Shown in pieces: positions 13,425 to 25,355 of a stretch of 64,000 nt of DNA; within the stretch, counting starts at the first letter, position 1; each line of letters opens with the position of its first letter. This stretch comes from Alisma plantago-aquatica. Taxonomy: Eukaryota; Streptophyta; Magnoliopsida; Alismatales; Alismataceae. The position numbers and the translations under genes were made by a program. The notes beneath the pieces were generated by a model. It was not told the origin of the DNA. It made no database searches and saw nothing but the letters and a program-made list of their open reading frames with translations. The stretch lies in the NCBI GenBank assembly GCA_963693085.1, contig OY856412.1, forward strand, positions 964,624,281 through 964,688,280, read 5' to 3'.

Positions 13425-14857
13425 TGAAAAAACACTAGAGGGGGGAGATTAGGGTTTTATAAAAGTTTTAATAATAATTCAACTCAAGAAACCACAATTG
13501 AGATAATGAGAAGGAGGCAAGGGGTTTAGAGTGGTTCCACCTTTAGCAAAAACTAAAGGAGTCATTCCACTACCCAATTGTTTCCAATTGGGATTTTGAA
13601 AGTATTTAATTTTATTACCTCGCAAGGATGTTATATAAAATTACAACACTTTCACCACCCTTTGGACAACCTTTACCTTGAAGTAGTCTCACCAACCTCG
13701 AAACAGCCTTCCTTGAAGTAACTTCAAGCTCCCCCTTGAAGTAGCCTTCATCTTGAAGTAGCTTCCCGTTGAGACAGCCTTCTTGAAGTAGTCCAAAGTC
13801 CTCCTTATCCACCGAGAAGACCCTTCTCCACCTGATACGATAAACCCTCTCCAATCCATAGCCTCCAACCCTAGAAGTAGCAAGGAGAGTACAAGCAATA
13901 AGAAAGAACAAGAAGGAAAATGGAAATTACAATTACCGTTGTAGCACAAGGCTTGATTTCCTATATCAAGCATTTTCATCTCCTAACCAATGTATATGAA
14001 AGTGTAAGTGTTGTGGGTAGGAGATGCTAGCCTATAGGACACGAAATTGGAGCAATGGAAATAAGTAGAAAATGTTGGAGTTGCTCAATTGCTCACATGA
14101 AAGATTGCCAATTACAAGTAATATGCTCAAGTGTTGCACAAGTGTGTTTTGGGTGTCCTAAGACATGTCCTGTTTATAGGAATGGCCTATGAGTGCTTAA
14201 GGACGTTCTAGACACTTTCTAGGGGGTTCTTAGTGCTTAACTAGCCGTCAGGTATCCACTAATTGCTTTAGCAATGGCTAGTTAATTAATTCTAAAAAGT
14301 GCAGACAGAGCTCTTCTCGGTCGAGGAATTGTCGACCGAGAATCCTGTCGGTCGAAGTTTTTGTCGACCGAGGGATAGTCTGGAGAAAGTGTGTATAACG
14401 TTCGATTCCAACTCCTAACTACCTTGTCTGTTGTATCTAATGGCTACTTGGGTCATTCTCGGTCGAGGAGATTGTAGACCGAGAGTGTCTCGGTCGAGAA
14501 GTTTGTCAACCGAGATTGACTCTGTTTCAATGTTTTAAACTATGTACTAAGTGTGTGTATCAGTGTACAGTTGTGACACTATTGTAGGGGGTGACCTATC
14601 TAAGTGCTGTGATTGACTAGGGAAGATCTAAACACTTTATTTACATGATATGTAAGTACTTGTACATTATATACTTGTACAAGTTTTTACATTTGATTAC
14701 AATCATGAAATTCAGACATTTTGAGCATATAGATCTTCCAAGGGTTTGTCATCCACCTAATTCCTGCAACACTCAAGTAGCATGTTAGATTCACAAGAAT
14801 GAAATGTTTGTCATCATCAAAATAAAGGGATTATAATACTATCCAATTTAGCCAACA
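13425..14857 (-). repeat. Right LTR (5' LTR) of SIRE-type element
   Basis: Begins TGAAAAAACACTAG next to the primer site and ends GCCAACA. It carries the same tcggtcga/tcgaccga cluster at about 14317-14517 and a TATA palindrome at 14168-14181. ORFs at 13615-13911 and 13689-13979 have twins at 9461-9769 and 9507-9731, so they are LTR sequence and not genes. Confidence 0.85.
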
Positions 14858-16800
14858 GGGTTGAGGCACCTACCAGACCCCAACTTATAGATGAGGGGAG
14901 AGTAATCGCATTCCCAGTCACCTATAAAATATTTTATATTGGTGAGAAATAACACATTCCCCAGGGGAGAGTAAACACATTCCCCAGGGAAAAATAACGC
15001 ATGCCCTAAACTATGGGTGGTTGTACATAAGTACCACTACTATAGCTAAATAGCCAAATAAACCATCATGCTCAAGAAATAGTAAAGTGGCAAGATAAAT
15101 CATCACATAATTGCAACATGGCAGTGGGGTACAAGACCCAAGAAATAAATAATAAAATTGATTTTGAGGCATTTATAACAAAGGAATTGTTAATAGAGAA
15201 ATTAGGGTTTCATAGAAGCCTCATTAGGGAAACTAGGTTAGGGTTTGCAATTAATCCCAACTTAGGTGTAAGAAAAGCACATCCCTCTCTTACTAATTTC
15301 AATTATCAACTTTCACCACTTTAATCGATTCCAAAGCCCACTTTTCCTATTTTCAATATATAACCATGAATTAGGGTTTACACATGTATAAAGGTAAGGA
15401 AAATTCTAGTTTTGGACTTTTCAAACAAAACTCTAATTTAGACTCTGAAAACATCACCATTGATTTAGTTAGGTTCTCCTGATTAAGAAAACATATAACT
15501 TTGTATATTTTGGGGTTATGAAGATTAAAGTGTATTTTTGGTGATTTTTATGTATTAAAAATTATTTTAGAAAACAATTTTTGACAAAACTCAGAACCAT
15601 GCCTCAAAAACATTTTAATTATAAATATTATATTTTTACGATTCCAAAACATATTTTACTTTGATTTTCGGATAAACGAGTCAAGAGATATGAATTTTCC
15701 AATATGGACCAACCAAAGGAGGACACCTCAGAAGAATAAGGCGAGAGAGGAAAAGAGAGAGAGGGAGAGGGTGGCAAAATGGTGACTTGGCCCAATAAAA
15801 CGTGGCCAAATCAATAGGTCAGGGCCCTATCATGCATGCATGGCTTCGGCCAAGGCGCAAAACAGAAGAATCAAATGACGAGTATGCCCCTGGAGAGAAA
15901 TAGAGAAAAGAGAAAGAAAAACCAGAGGACAGAAGGATAAAATAGCCAAGGGAGGTTGTCTCCCTCACTAGCTCACACCATGATGGCATTCGAGCACACC
16001 AACACGGAGAAGAATTGGGCGAAACTGCGATCCTTGACCAAACTCTAAAGCAAGAGTACCGAGAGAAAGAGAAGAACAAACCAGACTCACCTATACTAGT
16101 AGTTTGACCAGAGAAGCACGGTGCAGAGAGGATGCGTCGCAAGCTCAGAGGCAAACTACACACGTCAAAAGCCTAAAGCGTGATCTCGGTTGAAATTGGA
16201 TAGAGACAATCGTTGTATGTGGGCTAGGGAAGACCTAGGTATAAGTATTTATAGGCGAGGTTGACGGAAAATCTGAGATGGATTGGGACCAACCTTGCTT
16301 GGAGAGCATGTTTTGGGGCTTTCCCAAACTCTCCACAAAATCCCAAAATTGGAGGATCAACGGATGTGGAATTCTATTTGGATTCCAATGGCGAAGAAAT
16401 CATGTGAATCAGTGGAGAAACGTGCGAGTTATTCACGATGTACCAGGGTCGTGTACTGTTCACGGCGCCCATTCGTACCTGAGGTAGGAGACAATCTCGG
16501 TCCGTTGGATCGAGGATCCAAAGGTTTAGGTTGGGTGCGTCATCAGATATGTGTGACATTTAAATGGTTATTCCCAATTGGTTTCAAATAAAGTGTGGAT
16601 GACATTAATTTCCTATTTTCTCTCTGTCTTCATTTAAGGGTGCAAATGAGTCCAAATTGAATGAAATTTGACACCAACCCTAACGTGGACATGAGGAACT
16701 CGAATATGTAATTATATTTTCTTTTTAAGAACTTTTAATGTGATAAATAAATAAAAACTTATTTTCTTTTTCATCCATCATTAATGGTCATAAGATTATC
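14858..16800 (-). repeat. Right LTR of gypsy-like element, second piece
   Basis: Starts at gggttgaggcacc, which corresponds to 9003 in the first piece and 3611 in the left LTR. About 208 bases are therefore present on both sides of the SIRE element. It runs to the CACTA insertion site at 16800, matching 3611-5576 of the left LTR. Confidence 0.8.
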
Positions 16801-17400
16801 TACTAGTACAAAATTGGCTTATAACGTCACATTTAGAGGCGTCGGTTGTATCCCAAAAACCAACGCCAAATCCCTACAACGTCGGCTGAAAGCACAAACT
16901 GACATCTATATGTGAAGGCCGGCCAGACACGGGTATCATTTTTTATTTAGCGTCGATTGGTCAATAAGAAACCGATGCCTAAAATCACCCACCAAATCCA
17001 ATTTTTCCAGTGTAAAAAAATTACCTCTAAAATTTCACATACGACATCGGTTGTTTACCAAATAACCTATGACTAAAGGTTTCTCGCGAGACAGAAATCA
17101 GCCCCATTTTTATCGTCAGTTTACTTACAATAACCGACGTCGATGTGTGTTCGCGCGCTATCCCTGTGAAAATTTTTAGCCCCCAAATTGCCCAATTGGC
17201 ATCGGGTTTTTATGGCAACCGACGAATATGGTCGTAATTTTTTTTATCGGCATATGGAGATAGATGTCGATTTTTCTAGTTGAAACTGACGACTATGATT
17301 GAACATAGGTGTCAGTTTTTTTTAGTGACCGACACTGTTGGATCTTAGGTGTCGGTGTCTGAAACAACCAACGACGATGGTTAACTTAATAGCACCCGCA
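16801..17400 (+). repeat. CACTA left terminal and subterminal repeats
   Basis: After the terminal repeat come many short direct and inverted copies of gtcggtt, accgac and acgtcggc (near 16850, 16882, 16964, 17044, 17117, 17142, 17217, 17284, 17329, 17352). Such subterminal repeats are the usual binding sites of the second CACTA protein. Confidence 0.7.
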
Positions 17401-17429
17401 AAATAGACTCTTCCCCTTTTGTTATTTCA

Positions 17430-17830
17430 TTCCCGATTTCACTAGGTCTGGTGATTCCTCTCTGTCGCTGCTCTTCTCCGCCGCTGCTGCTCTTCTCTGC
17501 TGCCGGTCTTCCTCTCTGCCACTGCTCTTCTCTGCTGTTGTAGCTCTTCTCCATCGTCGATCCTCCTCTCTGTGGATCATGTTCTCCTCCAGCCAGAGTG
17601 CCGCTACGGGTCCTCTTCTCTGTCATGGGTCCTCTTCTCTACCGCCGCGGGTCCTCTCCTCCAGCCGGTCCTCCTCTCACCGGTCCTCTCCTCCAGTCAC
17701 AAGCCAACGCCAACGCCAGCAGCAGCAGCCGAAACCAGAGATCACCACTGTCGTCGCCTACTACTGCTCGTGGTCTCCTGTTACTGCTCACCACTGTCAT
17801 CACCACTATTTTCATTGCCACTGCTAGAGG
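17430..17830. repeat. CT-rich low-complexity block
   Basis: A pyrimidine-rich run of ctcttctc, gctgctctt and ggtcctcctc phrases. It yields overlapping Ser/Pro/Leu-rich ORFs in every frame, including on the opposite strand. It probably belongs to the leader or promoter region of the CACTA genes and does not look like a protein gene. Confidence 0.55.
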
Positions 17831-18298
17831 TAAAGCCTCCAATTAAATTGTTTATTTAATAGAATTGATGATTGGCTTGGTTATTAATAATATATGACAA
17901 AAATAAAATGCTTAATTTTAACATATATCCTAGATAAACCTTGTATATATGTGCATGTCCTAGCAACCTTATATTGGATCCCACAACAATATTTAGTACA
18001 TGAGTTAGTTTGAAATTTCAAAATAAATGATAAATGATAGGATACTTACATTTATGTGTAATGATTATCTTGATGATGAACATGCATATACATTGGAGAT
18101 GTTGAAATCAATGTTATAGAATATGATACCTAGACTAGGGTATGATTAAGACTACAAGATGTTTCTATTGTAAATCAACCTAGGATATGAATAAATAAAC
18201 GTAGGATTGTAGGTATATAAATGACAACATTGTATTATGGCCTAGAAACCCGTCCAAGATTTACTCATTATGAGTAAATCTTGGATAGTCCCCAGTTT

Positions 18299-18507
18299 GG
18301 GACTGTTCTTGAACACCTAATCTCACTTAGGATGTAAGTGTATAACGTGTATTGGGTTTTCAAGAAAATTTCGGTAGCATTTCCCCATTTTTTCTCTAAG
18401 TACATATGTACTTGGAGAACGGCGGGGAAATGCTGCCGAAATTTTCTTGAAAACCCAATACACATTATACACTTACTAGTGAGATTAGGTGTTCAAGAAT
18501 GGGATAG
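18299..18507. repeat. Long inverted repeat (hairpin) in the CACTA leader
   Basis: Two arms of about 95-100 bases meet around 18407. The left arm has gttcttgaacacctaatc, then tattgggttttcaagaaaat and tagcatttcccc. The right arm has the exact or near complements in reverse order. Pairing is strong over most of the length, with small bulges such as ggatg. A transcript through it would form a long stem. It lies about 130 bases upstream of the first CACTA start codon. Confidence 0.85.
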
Positions 18508-18530
18508 GTGGTACACATTTATTATATATA

Positions 18531-18612
18531 AGACCTTAAACCCTAAAATTTTAACCATAAACCCTAATATTTTAACCCTAGACCCTAATCTTTTAACCCT
18601 AAACCCTAATAT
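18531..18612 (+). repeat. Telomere-like aaaccctaa repeats
   Basis: Several copies of (t)aaaccctaa(t) separated by ttttaacc and similar spacers. They resemble the plant telomere word CCCTAAA but are irregular and internal to the CACTA element just upstream of its first gene. This is a short interstitial tract, not a chromosome end. Confidence 0.75.
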
Positions 18613-18638
18613 ATACTTGTTTTCTCTTTGATCATAGA

Positions 18639-19184
18639 ATGGATAGATCATGGATGTCCATTCCAAATCGCTGCACCCCAGAGTTTATTTCTGGTCTTGA
18701 TTAGTTTATTAGATTTGCCAAGGAACATAGGAAGCAACCTGGAGATAGGTTCTACCCTCCATGTAGCCATTGCGGTAACAACTTGAAATTCAGTACCGGT
18801 GACAAAATCAAAAGTCATGTCATGTGCAACGGGATTGTACAAGGCTATACATAATGGCACTGGCATGGAGAGATTTCAAAGTTGAAATCAGTAGATGTCG
18901 ATAGCAGTGCTTGTGTGGAAGAAGAATTTGCCTCCGATGACGTAGATGTGAACGAACCAGTTCCAGTAGACATCGTTGATGCGATGCTGGATAGTTGTGG
19001 AGTAGAGCACACCGATCCACCTCCCATGTTTAGAAACATTGTGCATGATGCTGAGATACTGTTATACATAGGTGGTAAGTTTATGAAGCTTAGCATTGTG
19101 TTGAGATTGTATAAGCTGAAAGCTAACAATAGATGTTGGGACCAGTTTTCTTGCATTGGATGTATCCCTTTGAACGATACATGA
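18639..19184 (+). pseudogene. CACTA transposase, N-terminal remnant
   Basis: The ATG at 18639 opens MDRSWM, the standard start of the transposase-associated domain (PF13963 type). This is followed by FIRFAKEH, the CSHCGNN zinc-binding phrase and a closing W(H)WHGE. Stops interrupt it within this domain (D-stop-FIRF and GYT-stop-WHW). An acidic linker follows, then DAEILLYIGGKFMKLSIVLRLYKLK, the first part of the TNP2 transposase domain. There the reading breaks off and the catalytic core is absent. The family normally cuts and pastes CACTA elements; this copy cannot. Domain names are from memory of the family. Confidence 0.8.
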
Positions 19185-19189
19185 GCGTT

Positions 19190-20194
19190 TTCAAAGGTGA
19201 TGTTCGAAACCGTTAATGGCCTAAAGGGAGTATTATTGAGGGTTAAGTGGCGAGAGAGGTTATGGATTTTTGCAATGACTTTCTGAGTGGTAATGATGCT
19301 CCTGTTAATGACAAGAATATTGAGGAGCATTTTGGTAAAGGAATTTTGGGATCACAGATGAAAGTAATCAGCCGTGAGCAGTTGGAACAAGGTCACTTGT
19401 ATATTTTACACAACATCGATGAAGTGAATGTTTATATCGAGTAAGATACCAATTTCATCAAGAGACAATATCCTCAAGCCAATTCAATGTGGCTTGCTAG
19501 AGAGCATAATAAGACATTTATTAAGTGGTTTGAAGATAAAGTCTTACATCAACTATCTCAAACACTAGATAATCTTACTGAAACTATCAAATGTCTCACC
19601 TTTAAACCAAAATTGAATGTTATGTCTTATGAAGGGTTTGACATAAATGGAGTCTCATATTACACAAAGCGTCAAGATGATAAGAGTGTCGTCCAAAACA
19701 GTGGGGTCACCCTTCAAGCATCTTCATTGTTTTTTGCAAGTGCAAAGGATAAGAGTCCACGTGAAGCTAAAATGTCATATTACGGTGTCATTGAAGACAT
19801 ATGGGAGCTTGACTATGTAGATTTTAGAATTCCGCTCTTTAAATGTAATTGGGTTGATAACACCAAAGGAGTTATAGTGGATGAATTGGGTTTCACATTA
19901 GTGAACTTTGAAAAGATTGGCGAGAAGGGTGAACCATTCATATTGGCATCACAGGCGAAACATGTATTTTATATCGATGATCCTGCAAATGATAAATGGT
20001 CGGTTGTTCTTCATGGTAAAAGACAGTTCATTGAAGATCATATAGATGAAGAAGAGTACTATGATAAGTATGATGACTCCAGTCCATTCTCAGTTGGGTT
20101 GCCAACACCACAAAATATTGAAGCTAATGATGACTTGTATGTGCGCGGAGATCACAATGACGGATTGTTAATTGACAAAAGATCGCAATATTAG
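19190..20194 (+). pseudogene. CACTA transposase C-terminal half (DUF4218 tail and DUF4216)
   Basis: Reading resumes with the end of a DUF4218-like region (AREVMDFCNDFLS, about 19247-19290) and continues to a stop at 19442-19444. An ORF at 19487-20194 then covers the linker MWLAREHNKTFIKWF, the typical YYTKRQDDKS phrase and DUF4216 (YGVIEDIWELDYVDFRIPLF through WSVVLHGKRQ). It ends in an acidic tail. In full CACTA proteins several hundred residues of TNP2 lie between the preceding remnant and this one, so an internal deletion joined them near 19190. DUF4216 itself looks well preserved. Confidence 0.8.
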
Positions 20195-20312
20195 AGGCAT
20201 TCATGTTTTATTTTTTATATATTTTATTTTTCTGAATGTGAACTTTACAATGTTTTATTATCTTCTAGTTATGTCAAATGCTAAATGTTTGATTTTTTAA
20301 TGACACTTTCAG

Positions 20313-21980
20313 ATGGCTGAGCATGAGCATGATGACCGTGAGGGTGCAAATATCAATGTGCCTCCTCACAATGTAAGTTTTAAAAATATATCCTATATTT
20401 CTATCTATATGTTCATTTATAGTTATATCATGTAAGTGTGTTTTTTTTATCAAATTTTAGGTTGGTGATGTACCCCCTGAAGAAATTGGGGCACTTGATG
20501 AGCAGCAAAAAAAATTGAGAAAGTGAGGGGCATCACAATGATGAACAAGTTACTACATCAAAGGGGTAATGGACCCAAACTGACTGTGGATTTTGATCAT
20601 GCAGGAAATCTAGTTGGAGTGAACTGCAACTTATTTATTTCATATCTTGGGGTTCTTACTCGCAGCCATTGTAGTCCTAATTTAGAATCCTGGCATAAAT
20701 TTCCTAAGGGGAAGAAAGACTTAGTATGGAAGGAACTATGTGTGAGTTATTATTATTTGTAATTCTATTTTTGTAGATTACTAATTTTTAGGATACTAGT
20801 TACTAACAATTCTATTTTACAGAGTATATTTTATCTGGATGAAAAGTTATATCGTAAATGTGTGATGCAATATTGTGGGAGGGTCCTAAGGAACTATAGG
20901 ACAAATCTCACCCGAGATTACATACGTGATGTTGAGAAGAGGTTCTTGATTGATTTCCAATTCTTGACATTGATCACTTTTTTACTAACTCTACACTAAT
21001 ATTTTTTGTTTATATTCTCTTTAAAAAATAAATTTAGGAAGAAGGCAGCCACTGAGCAATGGAACTACCTGGACCCCAAAGACTGGGAGGAGTTTGTTAC
21101 CCAAAGAAAAACATATGAATTCAAGGTATTAAGTGCCACTCTCAATTTAATTAATATATGCTCTTATGTATTCACCTATTCAAGATTAACCTTTAGTGTT
21201 ACTAACCAAATCAATGTACTTACTAACAAGGCTATCAGCGATGCTCAAAGAGAAAGGCATGCACTGAATGTGCATGACCACACAATGGGTCCAAGAGGCT
21301 ATGCATGCATTCGCCAAAGACTACAGGTTGAGTCTACTGCTCAGTCTCTTGCTACTCAAGAGACTACAGAGTCCTCTACTATTGGTCCCACACCTCTGCC
21401 TCACCATGCTATGTGGATAGTTGGGAGGCAAAATAAGAAAGGATGTATAACCAAGCCCGCAACTACTGAGGCGGCTGCAAAAATGGTAAAATTCAATTCT
21501 TACAGCAATCAATATTGATTATTGTTATGTTTACTTATCAATTTCTATTGATGGCGATTAGCAGGAGCTTCACGAGTAGAGGAAGGAAGGCAAGTTCATC
21601 CCTGAGGGAAGGGATGAATTGACAGTTGCTCTTGGTAACCAAGAGCATCCTGGACGTGTTAGGGGTGCAGGTGCTGGTGTGGGCATAAAAGTGTTCTTTG
21701 TTCCATCACAACGCAAACTTGTCCTAAAAGTGGGATTATCAAATGTTGAGGTATCCTATTCTTTTTTAGAATGTTATTACGAAAGGGAATTCAATAATCA
21801 AAAGCTAGTATTTCTTTTGTCGATGTATAGGTAGATGAAAAATCCAAGAAGTAAAGGTGAAGTGGCAGGCGTCTCAGGCTGCCACTCAGACAGTAGCTAT
21901 GGTGTGTCGCTCTTCTTCTACTGTAGATGTTGGGAGTAATCCTATAGACCCACCTAGAATGTCTGTTGTAAGTATTTTTA
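20313..21980 (+). pseudogene. CACTA second protein (Ptta/En/Spm plant transposase domain)
   Basis: ATG at 20313 (MAEHEHDDREG). The first exon ends at a gtaagt donor (20373) and the next begins after ttttag at 20461. An A8 run before 20520 is followed by a frame change. The Ptta-type domain then reads RGITMMNKLLHQRGNG, DFDHAGNLVGVN, a short intron, LDEKLYRKCVMQYCGRVLRN, and EQWNYLDPKDWEEFV. The 21006-21518 exon continues with RERHALNVHDHTMGPRGYA. Parts to 21980 are rich in Gln, Thr and Ser. This class of protein binds CACTA subterminal repeats. Exon limits after 20760 are approximate. Confidence 0.7.
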
Positions 21981-22382
21981 TGACATAGTATCTAGTCTTT
22001 TCAAGATGATATGTTTATGTATATATGTATATAACATTCTTTACGTAAATTTGTTAGGGTTGAAGCCATGTCGTCTAAAAAGTCAAGAATATATCATTGT
22101 AGAGGCACAGACTTACCCAACCCTTCCAGGGGACGTGTTTCATGAGACTCCAGTGCCAGTTGGTGCAGTTCGTGTGAGCCTGATACATGAACTCCCCAAT
22201 TGGAGGGATCTTCCATTGCCATATGCCCACCCAGATTCCGAAACGCTTGGTAAGGAAGAAGGTGGAGTGATAATGTGGCCCAAAGCGAATGTCGTCTATA
22301 CTAATATTGTATGATAAATTTGCAATACGTTAATTTGTTAGTGTGTATATATGAGTCAATTGATCTGAAATTATATATACAG

Positions 22383-23747
22383 GTCAAAAGGAAGACACTC
22401 GCTACATCTCAGCCTCCACCTCGACCTCCTGAAGTACCAAGTTGGCTTCCAAGGGACCTACACGCCTTGTTAGGTCCTAATTATAGGGGTATGGCCGTAT
22501 GGATAGACGAACATGATCCAAATTTCCCTATAAATGTTTCTATTATGGAGGATGTTGCAGGTCAATCATACGATAACAAGATATTTATATAAGATATTTT
22601 GGATTTGTTTCGTTATGATTGGTTGAATACATCTATGATAGAGCTATGGATATGGTGAGATCTTATTTATACATCCATATACCTTGTTTTATATACGGTG
22701 ATCTGATTTCTTATATATTAATGCATATGTAATACATGTTTTTCAACCACTTACACACGATATGTACATATTTTTCATTTTCTCATGTGGGATTTTTGGT
22801 TCCATCTTTGATTAGTCATGCAGATAAAGACCCTTCTTCAGTTACTTCATACTATTGTGCTGCTTTTAAATATTTTGGTATAAAAAATAAGACAGTGATA
22901 ATAGCTCCATTCAATGTTGAGTAAGTTTACTTTGCTTATAATTTGGACTTAAGAAAATTACATTTTTATTGTGGATTTTGAGTTTTTAATTTTTAACTTT
23001 CTTACCTGTAGTGGTAGGCATTGGGAGTTACTAGTTATTGTCCCCAAGACGTTCATTGTATATTATCTAGTTCCTGCGGGGAATGAATTGAATATATTAT
23101 ATGGACACACAATGAAAAAGTCATTATTCCTGTGAGAAATATTTCATATTTTTATATCCGTTAACATATGTTATTACATTACTATTTAATTATGCAATTT
23201 AATGTGTTACATTAACATGTAGGGCTTTACATGAGTTCAAAAGAGCTGGAGGAAAGGTCCCCAAGAAAAAGAATCAGCCACTAATTTGGAAGAATGTGAA
23301 AGTAATTTCCCGACTCCAATGTATATATTATTTATGTGAATTGTGCTTATTTATATTTTTGAATATTTTGTATGTTTCAATTTATAGTGTGATACACAAG
23401 ACAACGGATGGGCATGTGCATACTATGTGATGCGATTTATGGACCTAATCATCAAACATGCCGCAATGGAAATCGATACTATACATAATGTATTATATAT
23501 AGTCTCATTAGATAATATGAAATATATCAATCTTATTATATATTATTAATTATATACATATACGTCATTCTCTTTGTAGGTATTTAAAACTGACTTGGCT
23601 ATAGGTGGAAAGTTATTAGATGTACATACTCCCTGTACCAGGGAAGAATTAGATGATGTAAGAGAAGAATGGGCAAAAGCCCTACAAGTAGTGAGAATTT
23701 TTAAATATAATTGGGATATTGATGGCGATAATGACGATGATGAATAA
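22383..23747 (+). pseudogene. Ulp1-like (C48) cysteine peptidase carried by the CACTA element
   Basis: After an intron acceptor (atatacag) comes a Pro-rich lead, then pieces typical of plant CACTA Ulp1 domains: DWLNTSMIELW (about 22617-22655), KNKTVIIAPFN (to 22920), GRHWELLVIVP with the catalytic His (about 23011-23045), and QDNGWACAYYVMRFM with the probable catalytic Cys (about 23400-23440). The end reads REELDDVREEWAKAL and an acidic tail ending at 23747. A stop at 22589-22591 and another before 22660 break the reading, unless unseen introns remove them. The family resembles SUMO/ubiquitin-like proteases; its role in the transposon is not known to me. Confidence 0.7.
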
Positions 23748-24159
23748 AGAATGATATTTCTAAACTTTGTTCTCATAATTATTTTTGTGTGAATGTGAAT
23801 GAATTTTTCTAAATTGTCATATGTGTGAATGTGAAGATGATCAATACATGAATGTTTCTACATGTGTTTGAATGTGAAAAGAGATGAAATGAATGGAACT
23901 GCAAGTTGCTAAATGTGTGTGAAAATAGAGAAAATTTGAAATGGAACTACTGGTTTCTACATGTGTGTGATGAAAAAATAATATGAATTAAATATGCTTA
24001 TACATGTGTGTGATCATAAATTGTTGTCCATCTTGTTAAGTTTGTAGGTTTGTGGCCTGTTGTTGGCTGATATCAATGGGTGTTGTAAACCTGCAGTTCA
24101 GAACTGAACTGTAGGTTCTGCATCCTGCTCACCAGCCATACAGCAGGCATGCAAACCGA

Positions 24160-24578
24160 TAAGAAAAAAATCAGCACATAGGTGTCGGTTATTAGTATAA
24201 AACCGACAACAAAGACATACAGCGTCGGTTATTAGTAAAAAACTGACGTCTATGTGGCTATGGGTGTCGGTTATATATAAAAATTGACGTCGATGGTGCC
24301 CTTACTGGCGTATTTTATTAGTGGTGGGAAGGGTTATATAGTGTCGGTTGTTGTGAAACGCCAACGTCTTTGACCTGGATATAGTGTCGATTTTATTAAA
24401 TAACCGACGTCTATAGTGCCCTTGCTGGTGCGTTTTTAGTGACGGGAAGGGCTATGGCATCGGTGTTAAAACCGACGTTGAAGGTTTCGACTTTTAGCGG
24501 CACCCACTTGGGTGTCGCTTTGAAACCGACCCCAAATGTCTTAAATAACTGACACTAAAGGTCGGTTTTGTACTAGTG
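24160..24578 (+). repeat. CACTA right subterminal and terminal repeats
   Basis: Dense gtcggtta, accgac and gcgtcggtt words (24182, 24225, 24265, 24343, 24403, 24470, 24526, 24561), mirroring the left end, then the terminal repeat ttttgtactagtg. Confidence 0.75.
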
Positions 24579-24581
24579 ACC

Positions 24582-25355
24582 CAAATTTGATGAAACTTCA
24601 CCCACAAGTCACATTGGGTCTTGGATACGAATTTGCCATCAATTTTACATGTTAGAGTTATTTTTTCATTTATTTAATATTTTGAAAGTTCTACACACTC
24701 TCTCCCCTAACTTCACATGTATATTAAAGATTATCCAAATTACATAAAAATTCACCCAAATGCTATTTTTAATGTGTAGATCACAAATATAAGATTATTT
24801 TCTACTTTTGGAGTCATTAAACATTTTATTTAATATTTTGAGGAAAACTTACATTTTCTTTTCACAATAAAAGAGATATAATTATTAACATCCCAAAATT
24901 ATGAAACTTGGCCTCCAAGCCAAATCAAACTCAAGGAAAACAAATCTCAAGTTATTTTTAACCAATTCATCTTCCTTTTATGAGTTTTAATCCATTATCC
25001 AATATTGCCAATATTAACATATTAAATGAATCAATATCCCATTATCATGTTTAAAGCATCATTATTCATTCCTTTTTCTCTTCCTTGCTCCATAAGGCTA
25101 AGGAATGATCTAGAATGAATATATTTTATCATTATGACACTTAAGTGGTAAATTTACATATTATACCCTTATTAAAAGTATTTACTGAGGTATTTATGCA
25201 TAAACCCATATGTTGGTAATAATAATGAACAAATGTTCACCAAACCACTATCTTATTTCCACAAATTGAGCATCAAAGTTAAAAAGGATATAAAAGAAAG
25301 AAAAGCTTAGAAAGATGGTTAAAAAGATAATATATCCAAGTTTCGGTATGTTACA
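24582..25355 (-). repeat. Right LTR of gypsy-like element, third piece
   Basis: Continues the left-LTR sequence from caaatttgatgaaacttcac (5573 onward) to the LTR end gttaca at 25355. The LTR terminus fixes the right border of the gypsy-like element. Confidence 0.8.

Larger units (their letters stand above)
9246..14857 (-). mobile_element. SIRE/Maximus-type Ty1-copia element with pol deleted
   Basis: Two near-identical LTRs (9246-10677 and 13425-14857) flank 2.7 kb. On the minus strand the LTR starts TGTTGGC and is preceded by the polypurine tract AAAAAGGGGGAGAT (10678-10692), a hallmark of SIRE/Maximus elements. The primer site TTTAGTATCAGAGC (13411-13424) adjoins the right LTR. Only gag remains; protease, integrase, RT and RNase H are missing. 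The flanks (attaa and gggtt) are not a target duplication. Instead about 208 bases of host LTR occur on both sides, so the locus was rearranged. Confidence 0.85.
16801..24578 (+). mobile_element. CACTA (En/Spm) DNA transposon, internally deleted
   Basis: Left end tACTAGTACAAAA and right end TTTTGTACTAGTG are inverted repeats; the first base has changed from C to T. The flanking triplets are atc (16798-16800) and acc (24579-24581), a 3-bp target duplication with one change. The equivalent empty site is in the left gypsy LTR near 5573-5580. Both ends carry many subterminal words of the form gtcggtt/aaccgac. Inside, on the plus strand, lie a transposase-associated domain, a short TNP2 start, a DUF4218 tail, DUF4216, a Ptta-type plant transposase domain and a Ulp1-like peptidase. 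The TNP2 core is missing, so it cannot move on its own. Confidence 0.9.

Noticed and set aside
17572..17859. Overlapping plus-strand ORFs rich in Ser, Pro and Leu
   Set aside because: They come from a CT-rich low-complexity block that is open in several frames on both strands.
18531..18612. True telomere or chromosome end
   Set aside because: The repeats are irregular, about 80 bases long and internal to a transposon.
22383..23747. Ulp1-like peptidase as a host SUMO protease gene
   Set aside because: It lies within clear CACTA ends, next to other CACTA proteins, and has stops.
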